Assembly: GCF_000499845.2 (NCBI RefSeq)
Contig: NC_023751.2
Span: forward strand, 32,363,065-32,427,064
Direction: 5' to 3'
Length of the DNA stretch: 64,000 nucleotides
Origin: Phaseolus vulgaris
Lineage: Eukaryota > Streptophyta > Magnoliopsida > Fabales > Fabaceae
The position numbers were made by a program, and so were the translations under genes. Shown here piece by piece: positions 1 to 11,630 of the stretch. The notes under the pieces were generated by a model that saw only the letters and a program-made list of their open reading frames with translations, searched no databases and was not told the origin of the DNA. How positions within the stretch are numbered: the first letter of the stretch is position 1; each line of letters opens with the position of its first letter.

Positions 1-573
1 TGCTGTGAAAGTGATATTTGAGAGATTCAAGGTTTTCAAAGATGGTAGCAAAAGACACGGTGGAAGTTTCAAGGAAAAGCAAGAGGAACTGATGAAAAGG
101 TCAAGAAAGGTTAAAGATTGACAGTTGAAAATAAGGGAAACGAAAGAATTAGGCATTTCTTTGAACTTGAAATCTATAGAGAGTGTCAACTTCTAGAGAT
201 GGTGCAATGAAGCATATTTGATGGCATCATTGAGGAGTTTTGGTGCAGTAGAATTAAAGACTGTCAAATGAAGGTTGTGCAGGGGAACAGAATGATCTCG
301 ATTGGAGAAAATGTGTGAGAGAGATTTGTTGTATTTGCGAATTCCATAGAAGGGTTTGAAAGATAAAGTGGATAGGCTTTTCCAAAGGTTCTTCCATCTT
401 TTAGATAACACACTATTCTGAACAACTTGTCTTGTGGGCAAAAACTCCATTATGTAAAGAAGAACACCATCTGGTAAATCACTCAATCTGTCCTCTTCGT
501 TTCTTCCACCACTTTTCCTCCTTCTCTTCTTCTCCATTCTCAATTTTCCAATGCCTTTCTTTTCTTTTTCCAC
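1..573 (-). pseudogene. F-box/LRR protein gene, 5' part, with in-frame stop
   Basis: The ATG at 573 opens a basic N-terminus (residues 1-27) followed by an F-box at about residues 28-67 (DRLSDLPDGVLLYIMEFLP, then VVQNSVLSKRWKNLW). Such proteins are substrate adaptors of SCF ubiquitin ligases: the F-box binds SKP1 and the C-terminal repeats bind the target. The frame meets a TAG at 193-195, but the same frame stays open from 190 to the window edge and encodes typical F-box/LRR sequence (for example NCQSLTFLDL and LPSLKTLNLSNI). The stop therefore interrupts a recognisable gene. It stands where homologues usually have Gln or Glu, so a single substitution is likely. The 3' half lies outside the window. 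A short intron hiding the stop is possible but I see no good splice pair. F-box call sure, pseudogene call fairly sure. Confidence 0.8.
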
Positions 574-779
574 TCAAATGCAAAAGTGGTTAGAAAAGCT
601 TTGAAATCCTGCAATCTTCTGAAGCTTTTTTCTCTTTGACTATTGACACGTTCTTTCAAGATTATGGCAAAGGCTGAACATGGAAAAATCTCCACAATGT
701 GTGTTTTGAATTGATGTGTTATGCATATGAATCTATTTATCTATATTTAAAGCTTGTTTTTTGGTAGAATTACATCCTT

Positions 780-1350
780 CATAAGATAAAGAAACTAATA
801 TAAGACAAAGTAAGATATAGTATGAAAATAAAATAAAATAATATATTTATGTTATATTAAAATTTAAACACGTATCCGGTTGCTTGTTTTTTTACACTTT
901 CTGTTTTAAAACTTTGTTTGAATATCTTAAATTGATTTTGAAAACGTGTATTTTTTTTTCTAAATTTAAATACATCTAATGCTCATTTGATATATCTTAT
1001 GTCTTTTTTTTTACCAAATATATCTCATTTCTTTAATACTGAATAAATGGTTTGTTAGCTTTTTACCTTTTCCAACAGTTTTAAATAAAATAATAATTTT
1101 TTTTTAAAATTATCAATAACTAAAATATAAATGTTTTTCAGATTTTTGTAACAAACCTATTATATAATTTATTTGTTAAAATTATTTATTCATTACAGTT
1201 TTTAACTATAATATGATCTATCTATTTATAGGTATTTATTATAGATTCTAATTACATAAAAAAAAATATTTATTCCATGTAATATACAAACTAAAATAAA
1301 TATGATAAGTAATTAAATTTTTTACAAATTATGACATTATTATTCTATTT
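780..1350. repeat. Diverged duplicated segment, copy A (copy B at 2565-3110)
   Basis: Copies A and B share long collinear stretches in the same orientation, for example ATATTTATGTTATATTAAAA followed by TTTAAACACGTAT, then a TTTAAACTTTGNTTGA-NTATCTTAAAT block and a CTATAATATGATCTATCTA block. They differ by many substitutions and small indels, so the duplication is old. No open frame is shared. It could be two copies of an old non-coding transposon; I see no clear termini. Confidence 0.6.
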
Positions 1351-1534
1351 CTGACAATTTCATATAAACATTTTTTAAAATAACTATAACTAACCATATA
1401 AAATTTAATAATTTTCTGAATAACAAAGTGAACCTAAATAGTACCTGAAATTGAAACTGATTGTACAATTGTTAATGTGTCAGTTGTCTAATTGTTCCTT
1501 TCTTCAAGTCTCTTCATTTAATTGTTGGTGTTCA

Positions 1535-1625
1535 GTCGGGGTTGACCGAAAAAGGTACTCTGACGATCAAGTAAGTACTCTATATAAAGAGTGTATAGTA
1601 AAAGTCGATTAAAACGACCTTACAC
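1535..1625. repeat. LTR-like fragment (Tat-type LTR motif)
   Basis: The fragment contains GGTTGACCGAAAAAGG, then ACTCTGACGATCAAGT, then a TATATAAAG box. The middle motif matches ACTCCGACGATCAAGT in the LTRs of element 2 (near 50340 and 58990), and ACTCCGACACTCAAGT in the solo LTR near 44930. It is probably a relic of a related LTR. Boundaries are uncertain. Confidence 0.4.
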
Positions 1626-1989
1626 TTTTGTAAATGATTTATTTATAGTCTTTAGTCATAAGCCCTTGTTGTGATAGCCGAATCAATCAAATATCAGTTT
1701 GCTAACTAATTTATAGCATGATCCCTAATTTATAGGAAGATATATTGGTATATTGATATATTAATGTCACATGGATTTAGTAGGACATAATCATAATTTG
1801 TAGGGAGTTTACATAATTGTGATTGTTGTGCGGTATACAAAAACCAAAATTAAATTTACGCATAAATATGAATATTTCAATCATATTTTTTTCTTGAATT
1901 TAAATGTTTTCAGGATATACAATATAGTTAAAAGTAATCTTATCAAAATATAAACGACTTATTAACTAACTTATTATATTTTAAAATTG

Positions 1990-2130
1990 TTAATTAAAAC
2001 TTTAATTTTGAAACTATTTATTAGTAATTGAAATTACTTTAAATACTAATTTTTTTTTCTAAAATTAGTAATTAAAATCTTAATTTTAAAACTATTTATT
2101 AATAATTGAAATTACTTTAAATACCAATTT
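1990..2130. repeat. Short tandem duplication, about 70 bp unit
   Basis: Two adjacent AT-rich units share ACTATTTATTA-TAATTGAAATTACTTTAAATAC. Nothing suggests a coding role. Confidence 0.5.
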
Positions 2131-3204
2131 TTTAATCTCTAATTTAATTTAGTTTATAGAGTGACTAATTATTTTTTTTTCTAAAATTAATATCTATTTA
2201 ATAATTTTTTTAATACTATAATAATAATAATTATTATAACATGACCACTAAATTGTTTTACTCTAGTGGTTACAAGTTCAACAATATATTTATAAGATAT
2301 TTATATATTCTCACTTATAACAAAATGTTAATATTAACTTTAATAATTTTAATAATTACCCTCGTTAATTTTCATATCCTCAAAATACCAAGATGAGATC
2401 AAACAATATTCATAAAGATGGATGTTTTACTCATTGCATCCAATTTCGATTGGCATTGGTAGTTAATTATCATTGCACGGAAAGGACTTGATTGTTGTGT
2501 GGTTTGTTCATTAAAGTAAAAACCTAACATTGAAGAAAAAGTTTATTACAATGGCCATTTTCATCTATATAATATAAGATAATAAACTATATAATATAAG
2601 ATAAAATGAGATATGATATGAAAATAAAAGCTAAAATAATATATTTATGTTATATTAAAATTTAAACACGTATTTTTTTTTATGTTTTCAGTTTTTAAAC
2701 TTTGGTTGAGTATCTTAAATGGATTTTGAAAAAATGTAATTTTTTTTCTAAATTTAAATTGATTTAACACTGAATTCATATATCTTCTGTCATTTTTTGA
2801 CAAAATATATCTTATGCCTACTGAATAATGGTTTGTTAACTTGTTTATCTTTTCCAACAGTTTTAACTAAAAATTTAATATTTTTTTAAAATTATCAATA
2901 ATTAAAAAAATAAAAGTATTTCACAGTTTTTAGCAAACCTATTTTATAATTTATTTCTTAAAAGTATTTATTCATTACATATTTTAACTATAATATGATC
3001 TATCTAAATTTATAAGTATTTATCATATATTCTAATTATATAAAACATATATTTATTCCACTGATTAGTATGATAAGTAATTGAATTTTAGTACGAATTA
3101 TGTCGTTTTTTAATCTAAGTAAAATGTGAGAGTTTAATTTTGGTCTTTGTATAAAAAACCTTATTTTTGATCATTCAATAAAATTAAAAATATTATTTTA
3201 TATT

Positions 3205-3350
3205 CTAAGTATTCTTGTGTGGGATAACATATAATGGGTGGTCCAATAACGAGTGGTTTGATAAGACCAACAAATACTCACTAGAAATGACTTTGATACT
3301 ATATTATGAAGTAAATCTCTAATCGATGTGGGATCTCCAACATTCAGATT
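3205..3350 (-). mobile_element. Decayed TRIM-like element remnant
   Basis: The order of motifs (TGTGGGAT, ATAATGGGTGGTCC, GACCAACAAATACTCACT, TTTGATACTATATTATGAAGT, TCGATGTGGGATCTCCAAC) follows the better-kept minus-strand TRIM copy at 42579-42850. The degenerate TTTGATACTATA corresponds to the initiator-Met primer-binding site of that family. It is a third, older copy. Confidence 0.6.
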
Positions 3351-3359
3351 TTAAAAAAT

Positions 3360-4250
3360 AAACATTATTTATCTATTTTGAAAATAATGTTAAAGGTAAA
3401 ATTAATGATTTCAAATTTTGAAAAAAAATAAGGAAAAAATATTTGATAAGGAGGATTACAGCAAAAATTCTCCCATCTTATTAGCAAATAACATATTTTG
3501 TTAATGTGTTATATAAAAATCAAAATGGTAAAATTGCTTTATTAAAATAATATAATATTCTAAAAGAAAATTTAAACTCATTTACTTTATCTTTTTACTG
3601 ATTATAAATTCTAACAAGATTATATCAATTCTAACAATCTTCTTTTTCTAGAATGTCAATTTGTTCTCGAATAGTGCAATGTAAGTTTGAGAAAATTAAA
3701 CACTACTACTATATGATAGATATTTTACATTAAATAAAAATAATTATTTAATATTATTTTTAATTGAACAACTTTATCCTAATAAATAAAAAGTAGTTTA
3801 TATATTTAATAAAATAAGTAATTTAACAAGTTCTCTTTATTTTAAAATAATTAAATATTTTTTTTCATTTTAGACCTACCTAATTTTTTAAATATCATGC
3901 TTGTAAAATTATACATTTTTTAAAACTGTAACCGCCCAAATGGTTCTTGTAACAATTTTTTTCTTTTCGATTTTATATATAAAAAAAAAGTTTTCTTTGG
4001 AAAAAAAAAGTTTTCTTTGAAAAAAAAAAGTGCTAACATATTGTTGGATCAAGTACTTGGCTTAAAAACTACAAGTAATAGTTAAAGTGTAATTTTTTTT
4101 CTAAGAGCATAATAGTCAGAGTGTCATGATTCAAATTACTTAACTTTTGTCATAGAGTAATTGATATTAGAAGTGTCAATGAAGTGAGAAATAAAAGCTA
4201 AATTTGTAGAGTAGGATTACAATTAGCAAGAAGACATCAATTTTACTAAG
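3360..4250. other. AT-rich intergenic DNA
   Basis: I see no gene. Near 3980-4030 there is a small repeated block of A-runs alternating with AGTTTTCTTTG. The decayed copia fragment begins at about 4250. Confidence 0.5.
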
Positions 4251-5335
4251 TTTTGCTCTATAGTTGCACGTCTTGAAGAAATAAGGATTTTATTTGTCTT
4301 TGTTGTTTTTAAAATATCAAACTTCAAATTGATGTTAAAAGTGATTTCTTAAATGGTTTCAACAAAGAAAAAAAAAATTGTAAAGAAAATTGAATTATGT
4401 GTTTAGTTTAAAAAAAAAAGGCTTTGTATGTCCTTAAACAAATTAGAGTTTGGTATGACAAACTAAGCAATTTTCTACTTGAAAATGATTTGTTAAAAGG
4501 AAAGGTTGATACAACCTTATTTTGAAAACAATGCAACAATAATTTCATTATTGTACAAATTTATGTAAATGATATCACTATTTGTGGTACTAATAAAAGC
4601 TTGTGCAGAGACTTTTCAAGTTAATGTAGTGAGAGTTTAAGATAAGTATAATGTGAAAACTCAAATTCTTCATAGGGCTTCGAATTTATAAGATAAGCAG
4701 GAAAAGAGCATTGTTATCCACCAGCAAAAGTGCATTAAAGTAATGTTGAAGAAGTTTAACATGTCAGATGCAAAGCCTATGAAGACTCTTATGCACACGT
4801 CTACTCCTTTAAAAGTGGTAAGAAAAGTATATTAGACGATCTATTGAGACATGATTAGTTCATTATTTTATCTTACTGCTAGTAGATCTTTCAATACCTT
4901 GTAGGGTCCATTAATTTGTGTTTGTGTTATAAGAAAAATGAAATCTTCATATTATTAGGATGTTATAACACAAGTGGAGCCTATTTGATTTCTTGGTCTA
5001 GCAAAAAATAAAATTTCATTCTATTCACCATAGAGACGAAGTACATGTTAGTTGTTGCTCATATCTCCTTTGGGTAAAATATCAAGTGGAAGATTACTCC
5101 AATTTTGAAAATAATATACTAGTATATTGTGACAACGGTAGTACAATCAACCTATCTAAGAACCATATCCAACATTCAAAGGTCAAGTATATTGAAGTAA
5201 GATATCATTCCATTCGTAATTATCTTTAAAAAAATGTTTTTGAACTCAAGTTTGTTAAGACAATCATTAATGGGTTAATATTTTCACAATGGTTTTCCCA
5301 ATAAAACACTTTAATTTCATTAGAGAAAATTTATA
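4250..5335 (+). pseudogene. Decayed Ty1/copia pol (reverse transcriptase and RNase H)
   Basis: Translation in mixed frames gives a degraded copia pol in the right order. RT motifs come first (DVKSDFLNGF near 4330, then the region before the active site, then a VNDITICGTNKSL block near 4570). Next is the RT connection block near 4700-4800 (SDAKPMK) and an LTAS-type motif near 4870. RNase H signals follow (LISWSSKK near 4990, CDN near 5130, then a HIQHSKVKYIEVRYHSIRN block near 5165-5220). Many stops and frameshifts break it. The active-site Asp pair is altered to Asn-Asp. No LTRs are recognisable, so this is an old fragment. Confidence 0.75.
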
Positions 5336-6322
5336 TATGAATATTTTACTGATGCCACCTAACTAAACAATGTGATTGTCTATGTAATACTAATATATTT
5401 GTTGACTCTATACAGTTAAAAATTATCATACGACAGTCATCAAACATAATAAATGAACTTCTATAAATAAGAAGACAATTGCTAAACCCATACGAAGAAG
5501 ATAGTTTCAGCTTAAGGGAAGATTGCATTCTTCATCCTTTAATGTTAACTCATATTTTGATGGTCTTTAAGAGGGAGAAGATATGAAGTTTACAAAAAAT
5601 TCTAGAAAGATAAAGTTTTGATGAAAAACACTTCAAGGGAAAGGAGAATAGAAGAAATTCAACAAAAATATTAAATAAGCTATAGGGAGCTTAGTTAAAG
5701 ACTCATCAAAGTTAAAAAAAATGATGTTTGTTTAATGTTTTGTTTGGATTAGGGAGTGGAAAGAAAAGAGTGTATTTGAGATGAATTGAAGGAAAAATGT
5801 AAAGAAAGTTAAGGTGTTTGAATTAAGGTAAATAGAATGAAAATTATGGGGAAAATTTATAAAAATTTGTGAATGATGTGATGGGTGTGATTGAAATTAT
5901 ATATTTTTTAATTAATAAAAATGTAAGTTTACAAATTTATCCTTATATTTAAAAATGGTTGAATTTTTTGATATATTTATTTATAAATTATAATTATTTT
6001 TAATTAAAATATTATTTAAATATTTATAATTATAAATATTTGATAAAAACTTATTTTTATATTAAATAACATTATTATTTTATCTTTACTTTTTTTAATT
6101 AATATAATTATTATATAAATTTATTTTTTAATTATTAAACAATATTTTTTTTTATTATAATTATTATTTATAATTTATTATATATAATATGATTAATTAT
6201 GTTTTTTATAATAATTATTTTTTATAATGTTTATATTTTTTATATTTAAATTATAATTATATTTTAAATAAAAATAAAAATAATTTAAGTTTAAAATAAA
6301 AAGGGTAAAAATGTAAATTAAA

Positions 6323-6360
<38 letters not shown>

Positions 6361-8280
6361 CTTTCTTTGCACAGTTGCGAAGAAAGTTTTACGTGAAAAA
6401 AAAAATCGATTTATGTGTTTTTTTTTTATTAACTGGATTTCTTCACTTTTCATTGCAAATAGTATTTCTCTGTCTTTCTTCGTCTGGAAACAAACGCAGT
6501 CTAAAGGAGAACAAACAAGAAGAAGACAAGGATGAATACTCTTATTTACTTTGTTTCTTCTACTCCTTGCTTCTTTTTATATTTCTTGAAAATTGGTTTA
6601 TGAAAATTTGATATGATGAAACTATTTTTTTTTTTTTTTGGAAATTATATGTTTAAATTAGACTTTATTGTTTTAAGCATTATAAAAAATGGGGAGATTG
6701 TTAGATCAAAATTTAACATACCATTTTATTTGGTTTTGATTTTGTACTTAAATAACAAAGTGTGAAACATATATTTATGATTATAAAGTTCTCACAAACA
6801 TAAGTGTCTTATTTATCCTGATAGACCCAAATAGTATGGTTGAACAAACACAAGTGATTTGATTAAGTTCTTTGTCCGATAAGTTTTTAATTGGACAAAT
6901 TATAAGCATACTTCGTGATAAGCCTGAAATATTCATGGTACATATTAAAGACTTATAAATACTTATTCTTGTTGTTGAACGGATGTTCGACTTTTAATTT
7001 TTCTTAATATATCTACTTCAAAATCTATTGATTCTCACAAATAACTTTTAAAAAAAGGTGGAATGTGAAGGCAAGCGTATGAGGACATGCATGCGATGTT
7101 GAAGTTTGAAGGGCACTTCAAGGGGATGCTTTTTCATGGAGTATTAAGCACTATGTGATTCAGGAAGAGGATAACCATGGAGTTGGAGCTATATCACTAG
7201 TATGAAACATGAAGCATTTATGATGCGGACTTCCAAAGGCAAACACAAGGGATTTCATCTTTTCATTATAACTTTTCTTAAAAAGGATACTGCAATATCT
7301 AAAATAACATTTTTCAATTAATTATATATTAACATAAATATTTCTTATAAATTTTAATGATGTAAAAACTAACCCTTCTTATATATATAATTAAAAATAC
7401 TGATATTACCGACAATGAAGATGAATATTCTTTGTTTGTGGTATACGTAATCACAATAGAGAAAGTGAGATTATGATAACTCTAATTATAAATGAAAAAA
7501 AAGATTCAAGCGTAAAAGAGAGAAAAACAGAAAAAGAAAAAATACAAAGAAAATTCTTATTCACTTCTATATTAGAGAATAAAATACATGGTGTATATAT
7601 AAGAAAAAGACTAACACTTATCCAAAATAGAAAGGAAAAATTGAATCAAAGAAACAAAATTTAATAACTTAAAACAGAAAAACTAAATATTTAACTATTA
7701 AGTTGATGAAATTATAATATTTACATTTAGTGCATATACCCAAGAATATAGCAAATGAAGTTCATACTTTTAAACAATTAAAACATTTAAATGTATTAAT
7801 AGCGTAAGTTTTTATATCATTATAAATTTATACTAATTAATTTAATTTTTTTATTATATTAATTTTAATTAATTGATAATATATAAAAAAATAGTACTGC
7901 AATTAGAATTAGCCTTGAAAGATTTTCCTAAGGATTCAAAGGAATTTCATAAGTAAAATTCTTCCTATACCCAATTTTTTAAACTTAATTTGCACCCTAC
8001 ACGTTTCTAAATTTACAAAAATATCCTTTATTTTAAAAATGAAAATTTAGAATTAGGAAAAATACAAAAAATTTAGAATAAATTATTGCGTTCTAGAAAT
8101 TAAAAAAATGCAAAAAATATATTTTAAAAATAATAATTCGAAAACAAATTCTAAAAAGGAGGTCAAAAAATATATTTTTATTTCTATACATTTTTATTCA
8201 AGGGTATGTTTGACATTTAACTTGAAAATTGGATGCAGGTTCAAATGATAAGATACAAATTTGATAAGGTACAAAAGTAA
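5336..8280. other. AT-rich intergenic DNA with a TA microsatellite
   Basis: No gene is supported. An (AT)n microsatellite lies at about 6328-6358. The small ORFs at 6375-6611 and 7473-7664 have low-complexity translations and no family resemblance. The downstream end passes into the eL32 promoter. Confidence 0.5.
6328..6358. repeat. (AT)n microsatellite
   Basis: About fifteen AT dinucleotides in a row within very AT-rich DNA. Confidence 0.9.
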
Positions 8281-8289
8281 TTCTCATTC

Positions 8290-8416
8290 AGCCCAATATG
8301 TAATAAATATGAAGGAGGTCATGGCCCAAAACACAAACCAAAAACCCTAGCCCATCTTAATCTTAATGTTATATATAAACGTTGAGAAGCAGGTTTCGCT
8401 GGTAGGAAAACCCTAA
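8290..8416 (+). promoter_or_regulatory. Promoter of the eL32 gene: site II, telo-box and TATA elements
   Basis: Three site II cores (AGCCCA at 8290, GGCCCA at 8323, AGCCCA at 8349), two telo-boxes (AAACCCTA at 8342 and 8408) and a TATA box (TATATAAA at 8372-8379) lie upstream of the ATG at 8432. Site II plus telo-box is the known combination driving plant ribosomal-protein genes in dividing cells, through TCP-type and Myb/Pur-type factors. Confidence 0.8.
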
Positions 8417-8431
8417 TTGAGGTAAGTGAAA

Positions 8432-10056
8432 ATGGCGGTACCATTGCTCTCGAAGAAGGTCGTGAAGAAGCGCGTGAAGAGGTTCATACGCCCCCAAAGC
8501 GATCGCAAGATCTCCGTCAAGGTTAGTCAGTGGTACCTGTCCTCATTTTACGTTTTTTTTATTATGTGAATGTATCTTATTTTTGCCTCTTCTTTTGATT
8601 TTGAAGTGTGTGGGTGAAGTTCATTACATTTATGATTTTTTAGTTTTGTTTGGGTTGAAATGATGATGGTTATTGTCGCCCCAGTCTTAATTTGCACCAC
8701 ACGGTGTAAGATGGTGAATGACATTCTTATCTGATCCCCTGTTTTTCAAATTTAGTTTATTAGGTTTAGGTTTTTACCGATTTTCAAGTTCGCGAATGTC
8801 TTCGTTTAGATGTGATGGGGATTTGAGTATGTTTTGCTCCCTAGTCTTGCTTGAGTTATGTTGATAAAGTAATGATTTTGTTTTGTTTTGTCTGAAGCGC
8901 TGTCTCTGTGCAATGTCTCTTATTTAAGTTTAATTAGTATATTTTTAAATGCAATGAGATATGATGATATTTATCCATCAGTTCTGCAATATGAATGATG
9001 ATCCTTAATCATGCACTACCATCTGATCTCTTGCATCTTTTGTTTATTATATCTCTGTTATTTTTCATTTTATTCATTTTAAGGATGCTTTTATACTTTT
9101 TCAGGCCAGGCTTACCTAAACCTGATAGTTTTTCCCCAAATGACTGTTGTATTTTTACTTTAGAGCCTATTATGTTCTGCAATCTGTGATGAATTTTTAT
9201 TAATGCTCTGATTGATCAGTGATTATTATACTAAATCACCATCTTTCGGCTGAGATTGCAGTATGGTATTCTACTGTATGACTTTGTTCAGGTTTATATA
9301 ACTATTTGTTTTTCTGTTCCCCTTTTCTTTTTTATTTTTGAATTTCCTATTTTGTTAGAAAACTAGAGTTTTTGTATAAATTTCATTCATGGGCATATCT
9401 AGCTACCTATTATAAGCCTTCACTTGCTTTTTCCTTGTAAATTTTTTTAAACAATGTTAGTTAGGGTTCAGTAAAACTTTCTTGATAAATTAATGAGAAT
9501 TTTTCTTGTCCTGTTTTTCATTTTCTTGTGCTAGCATGCTCTGTGTAGGTTTAGGTAATCTTGTTGATACAGATGTTAAAATATTTGAAAATGGTTTGTT
9601 ATGTTTAACAATGTTTCAAATTTTTTGTATTAACAGCCAAGCTGGCGTAGACCCAAGGGTATTGACTCTCGTGTCAGGAGGAAGTTCAAAGGATGTGCTT
9701 TGATGCCCAACATTGGTTATGCTTCAGACAAGAAAACTCGCCATTATCTTCCAAATGGTTTCAAGAAATTTGTTGTGCACAATGCGAAAGACCTTGAGCT
9801 TCTCATGATGCATAACAGGTCAGGAATTTAATTTTCATTTCTTTTCATTGGATGAATGCTTTCTTAAGGTGCGCATTGTACACATCGGCTGAATGTTCTG
9901 TTTTTTTTATGTTAACGTTATTTCAGGACTTACTGTGCTGAGATTGCTCACAATGTATCCACAAGGAAGAGGAAGGACATTGTTGAGAGAGCTGCCCAGC
10001 TTGATGTAGTTGTGACAAACAAAACTGCCAGACTACGCAGCCAGGAAGATGAATAG
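8432..10056 (+). CDS. RPL32: 60S ribosomal protein L32 (eL32), three exons
   Basis: The exons are 8432-8521, 9637-9818 and 9927-10056, joined by GT-AG introns of 1115 and 108 bp, giving 402 nt and 133 residues, the usual length for plant eL32. Exon 1 encodes [20 protein letters not shown] and the [10 protein letters not shown] block. Exon 2 encodes the [18 protein letters not shown] core and the [18 protein letters not shown] signature. Exon 3 encodes [20 protein letters not shown] and ends in RSQEDE. Intron 1 is phase 0; intron 2 splits an Arg codon. eL32 is a structural protein of the large cytosolic ribosomal subunit. The start is fixed by the family N-terminus, and no damage is seen. Confidence 0.97.
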
Positions 10057-11490
10057 ATCCCAATGTCGGGGAGACGATTTTATGTTTTGTAGTGAGCTTT
10101 GGTTGACACCCTTATTAGTAGATTTTGATTTATTTATGCTATTTCCATTGTCAAAACCATTAGTAGGTTTTGATTGCTTTTTGCTATTTTCATTGTCAAA
10201 ACCTTGCTGCAATGTCATACGTTTGTTATGTCGCGTAATGTTTACTGTTAAAAATTATTTTACCCAATTGAGTTAATATTTGGTTCTAGTTAAAGTCAAT
10301 TGTTTATTTTGAGGAAGCATTTTGTTGTGCCATAATCAACAAAGTGGAGTTTTCGTTGCCCACAATTGCTAAACTGATGGTATATTCATCAAAATATGAT
10401 GATAGATGTCTGAATGAAGTGTTTTGCTAACCAGCAATATCAAAACTTTTATTTAGTGAAACTCCAGATTTTATCTTCTGTTTGATATTGATTGCTTGAT
10501 GTTGTGGTTAAATAGTGACATGAATCAAGATTTATATTTACGTACATTTTGATTTAGTTCTATTGTAATTTAAATCCTTTGCTAGGTTATGACAATCAGA
10601 AATAACTGGTACAAAACGGTGGTATTTATCTCACGTGTATCTTCTGAGTCCTTCCTTTCAAGTGTTTAGAAACTCAAATTCTAATCATTTTTTCGACAAT
10701 GATGAAGCAAAATGATAAGTTTTGTCATTAGATATTTTTTCTAAACAGTGGCAGCTGGAAAAAAAATTCCCTCATTCTTCATGATACCTGTGGCTTTCCA
10801 AACGTAGTATAGTTTGTTTGCTAATTTTCATGATAAATAAGTATGAAATAGTATGCAATTTTTTTAAAATTTTAATAAATCTCTTTTATTTTGTTTTAAA
10901 AGTAATTGCATATTAAGGAAGCGTATTTGTGTATAAAATAAATGGAGTTTATTTATGTATAAAATAAACAGTTGGATAAACACGTAAAAGATAAAAATAT
11001 TTTCTTAAATAATAAATTATTTAAAGAAAATGAAGACAAGTAGTAAACCTACACACAAATTAATCTTATAAACCTTTGAAAGAAATGTACAATCTCTAGT
11101 AAACCTACACACAAATTAATCTTATATACCTTTAAAAGAAATGTACAATCTCAAATCTTTGTACTAGTGTATTTTACATGAATGTAAGATGATATATGAT
11201 AAAGGGAAATATGTGAATGGATGTTATTGATTGTAAGTGTTTTGAAGAGGATAGGGACCAATGATTGCAATAATTTGCCAGTGAGAGGAGTCCTGAAAAG
11301 GCAAAGAATATGACTTGCCTAGGAAAAGGAACAACTAGGCCCTTTAACAAGGTACCAATACTAAAAATAAACTAAAAAATGAAGCAAGTAAGAATCAGGA
11401 TGAGGCATATTTGCTCTTGCCTTGAATTTGAAGCATGAGGTCCTTTCTAAGTAGCAGCCTTAGCAAGTAAAGAACCAAACCTTTCATCTA
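10057..11490. other. 3' region of eL32 and intergenic DNA
   Basis: The ORFs at 10033-10276 overlap the eL32 3' end and UTR and are not genes. The remaining sequence is AT-rich; it holds the duplication at 11042-11156. Confidence 0.5.
11042..11156. repeat. Tandem duplication, 57-58 bp unit, two copies
   Basis: Two nearly identical adjacent units each run from AGTAAACCTACACACAAATT to AAAGAAATGTACAATCTC. The high identity indicates a recent duplication upstream of the AWPM-19-like gene. Confidence 0.85.
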
Positions 11491-11499
11491 CTTCTCCCA

Positions 11500-11507
11500 T
11501 ATATAAG
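11500..11507 (+). promoter_or_regulatory. TATA box of the AWPM-19-like gene
   Basis: TATATAAG lies 124 bp upstream of the ATG at 11631, followed by a C/A-rich leader, a normal spacing for a plant promoter plus 5' UTR. Confidence 0.6.
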
Positions 11508-11630
11508 ACCCTCCCTCACTTGCACATAACACATCCATCTCCTAAGTTTCAGGCTTTGAGAACCTTTTAGCCTTTCTGTTTGTTCCTTCCAAGCAGCTTT
11601 TTTACTTGTCTAAAATACCTTAGTACTTAG

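Larger units (their letters stand above)
574..3200. other. AT-rich intergenic DNA
   Basis: No coding sequence is supported here; the 70-residue ORF at 2645-2857 is low-complexity AT sequence. The stretch holds a diverged duplication (780-1350 and 2565-3110), a short tandem repeat (1990-2130) and a small LTR-like fragment near 1535-1625. Confidence 0.6.

Noticed and set aside
6375..6611. Hydrophobic 78-residue ORF
   Set aside because: It sits in AT-rich DNA directly after a microsatellite, with no family resemblance or promoter context.
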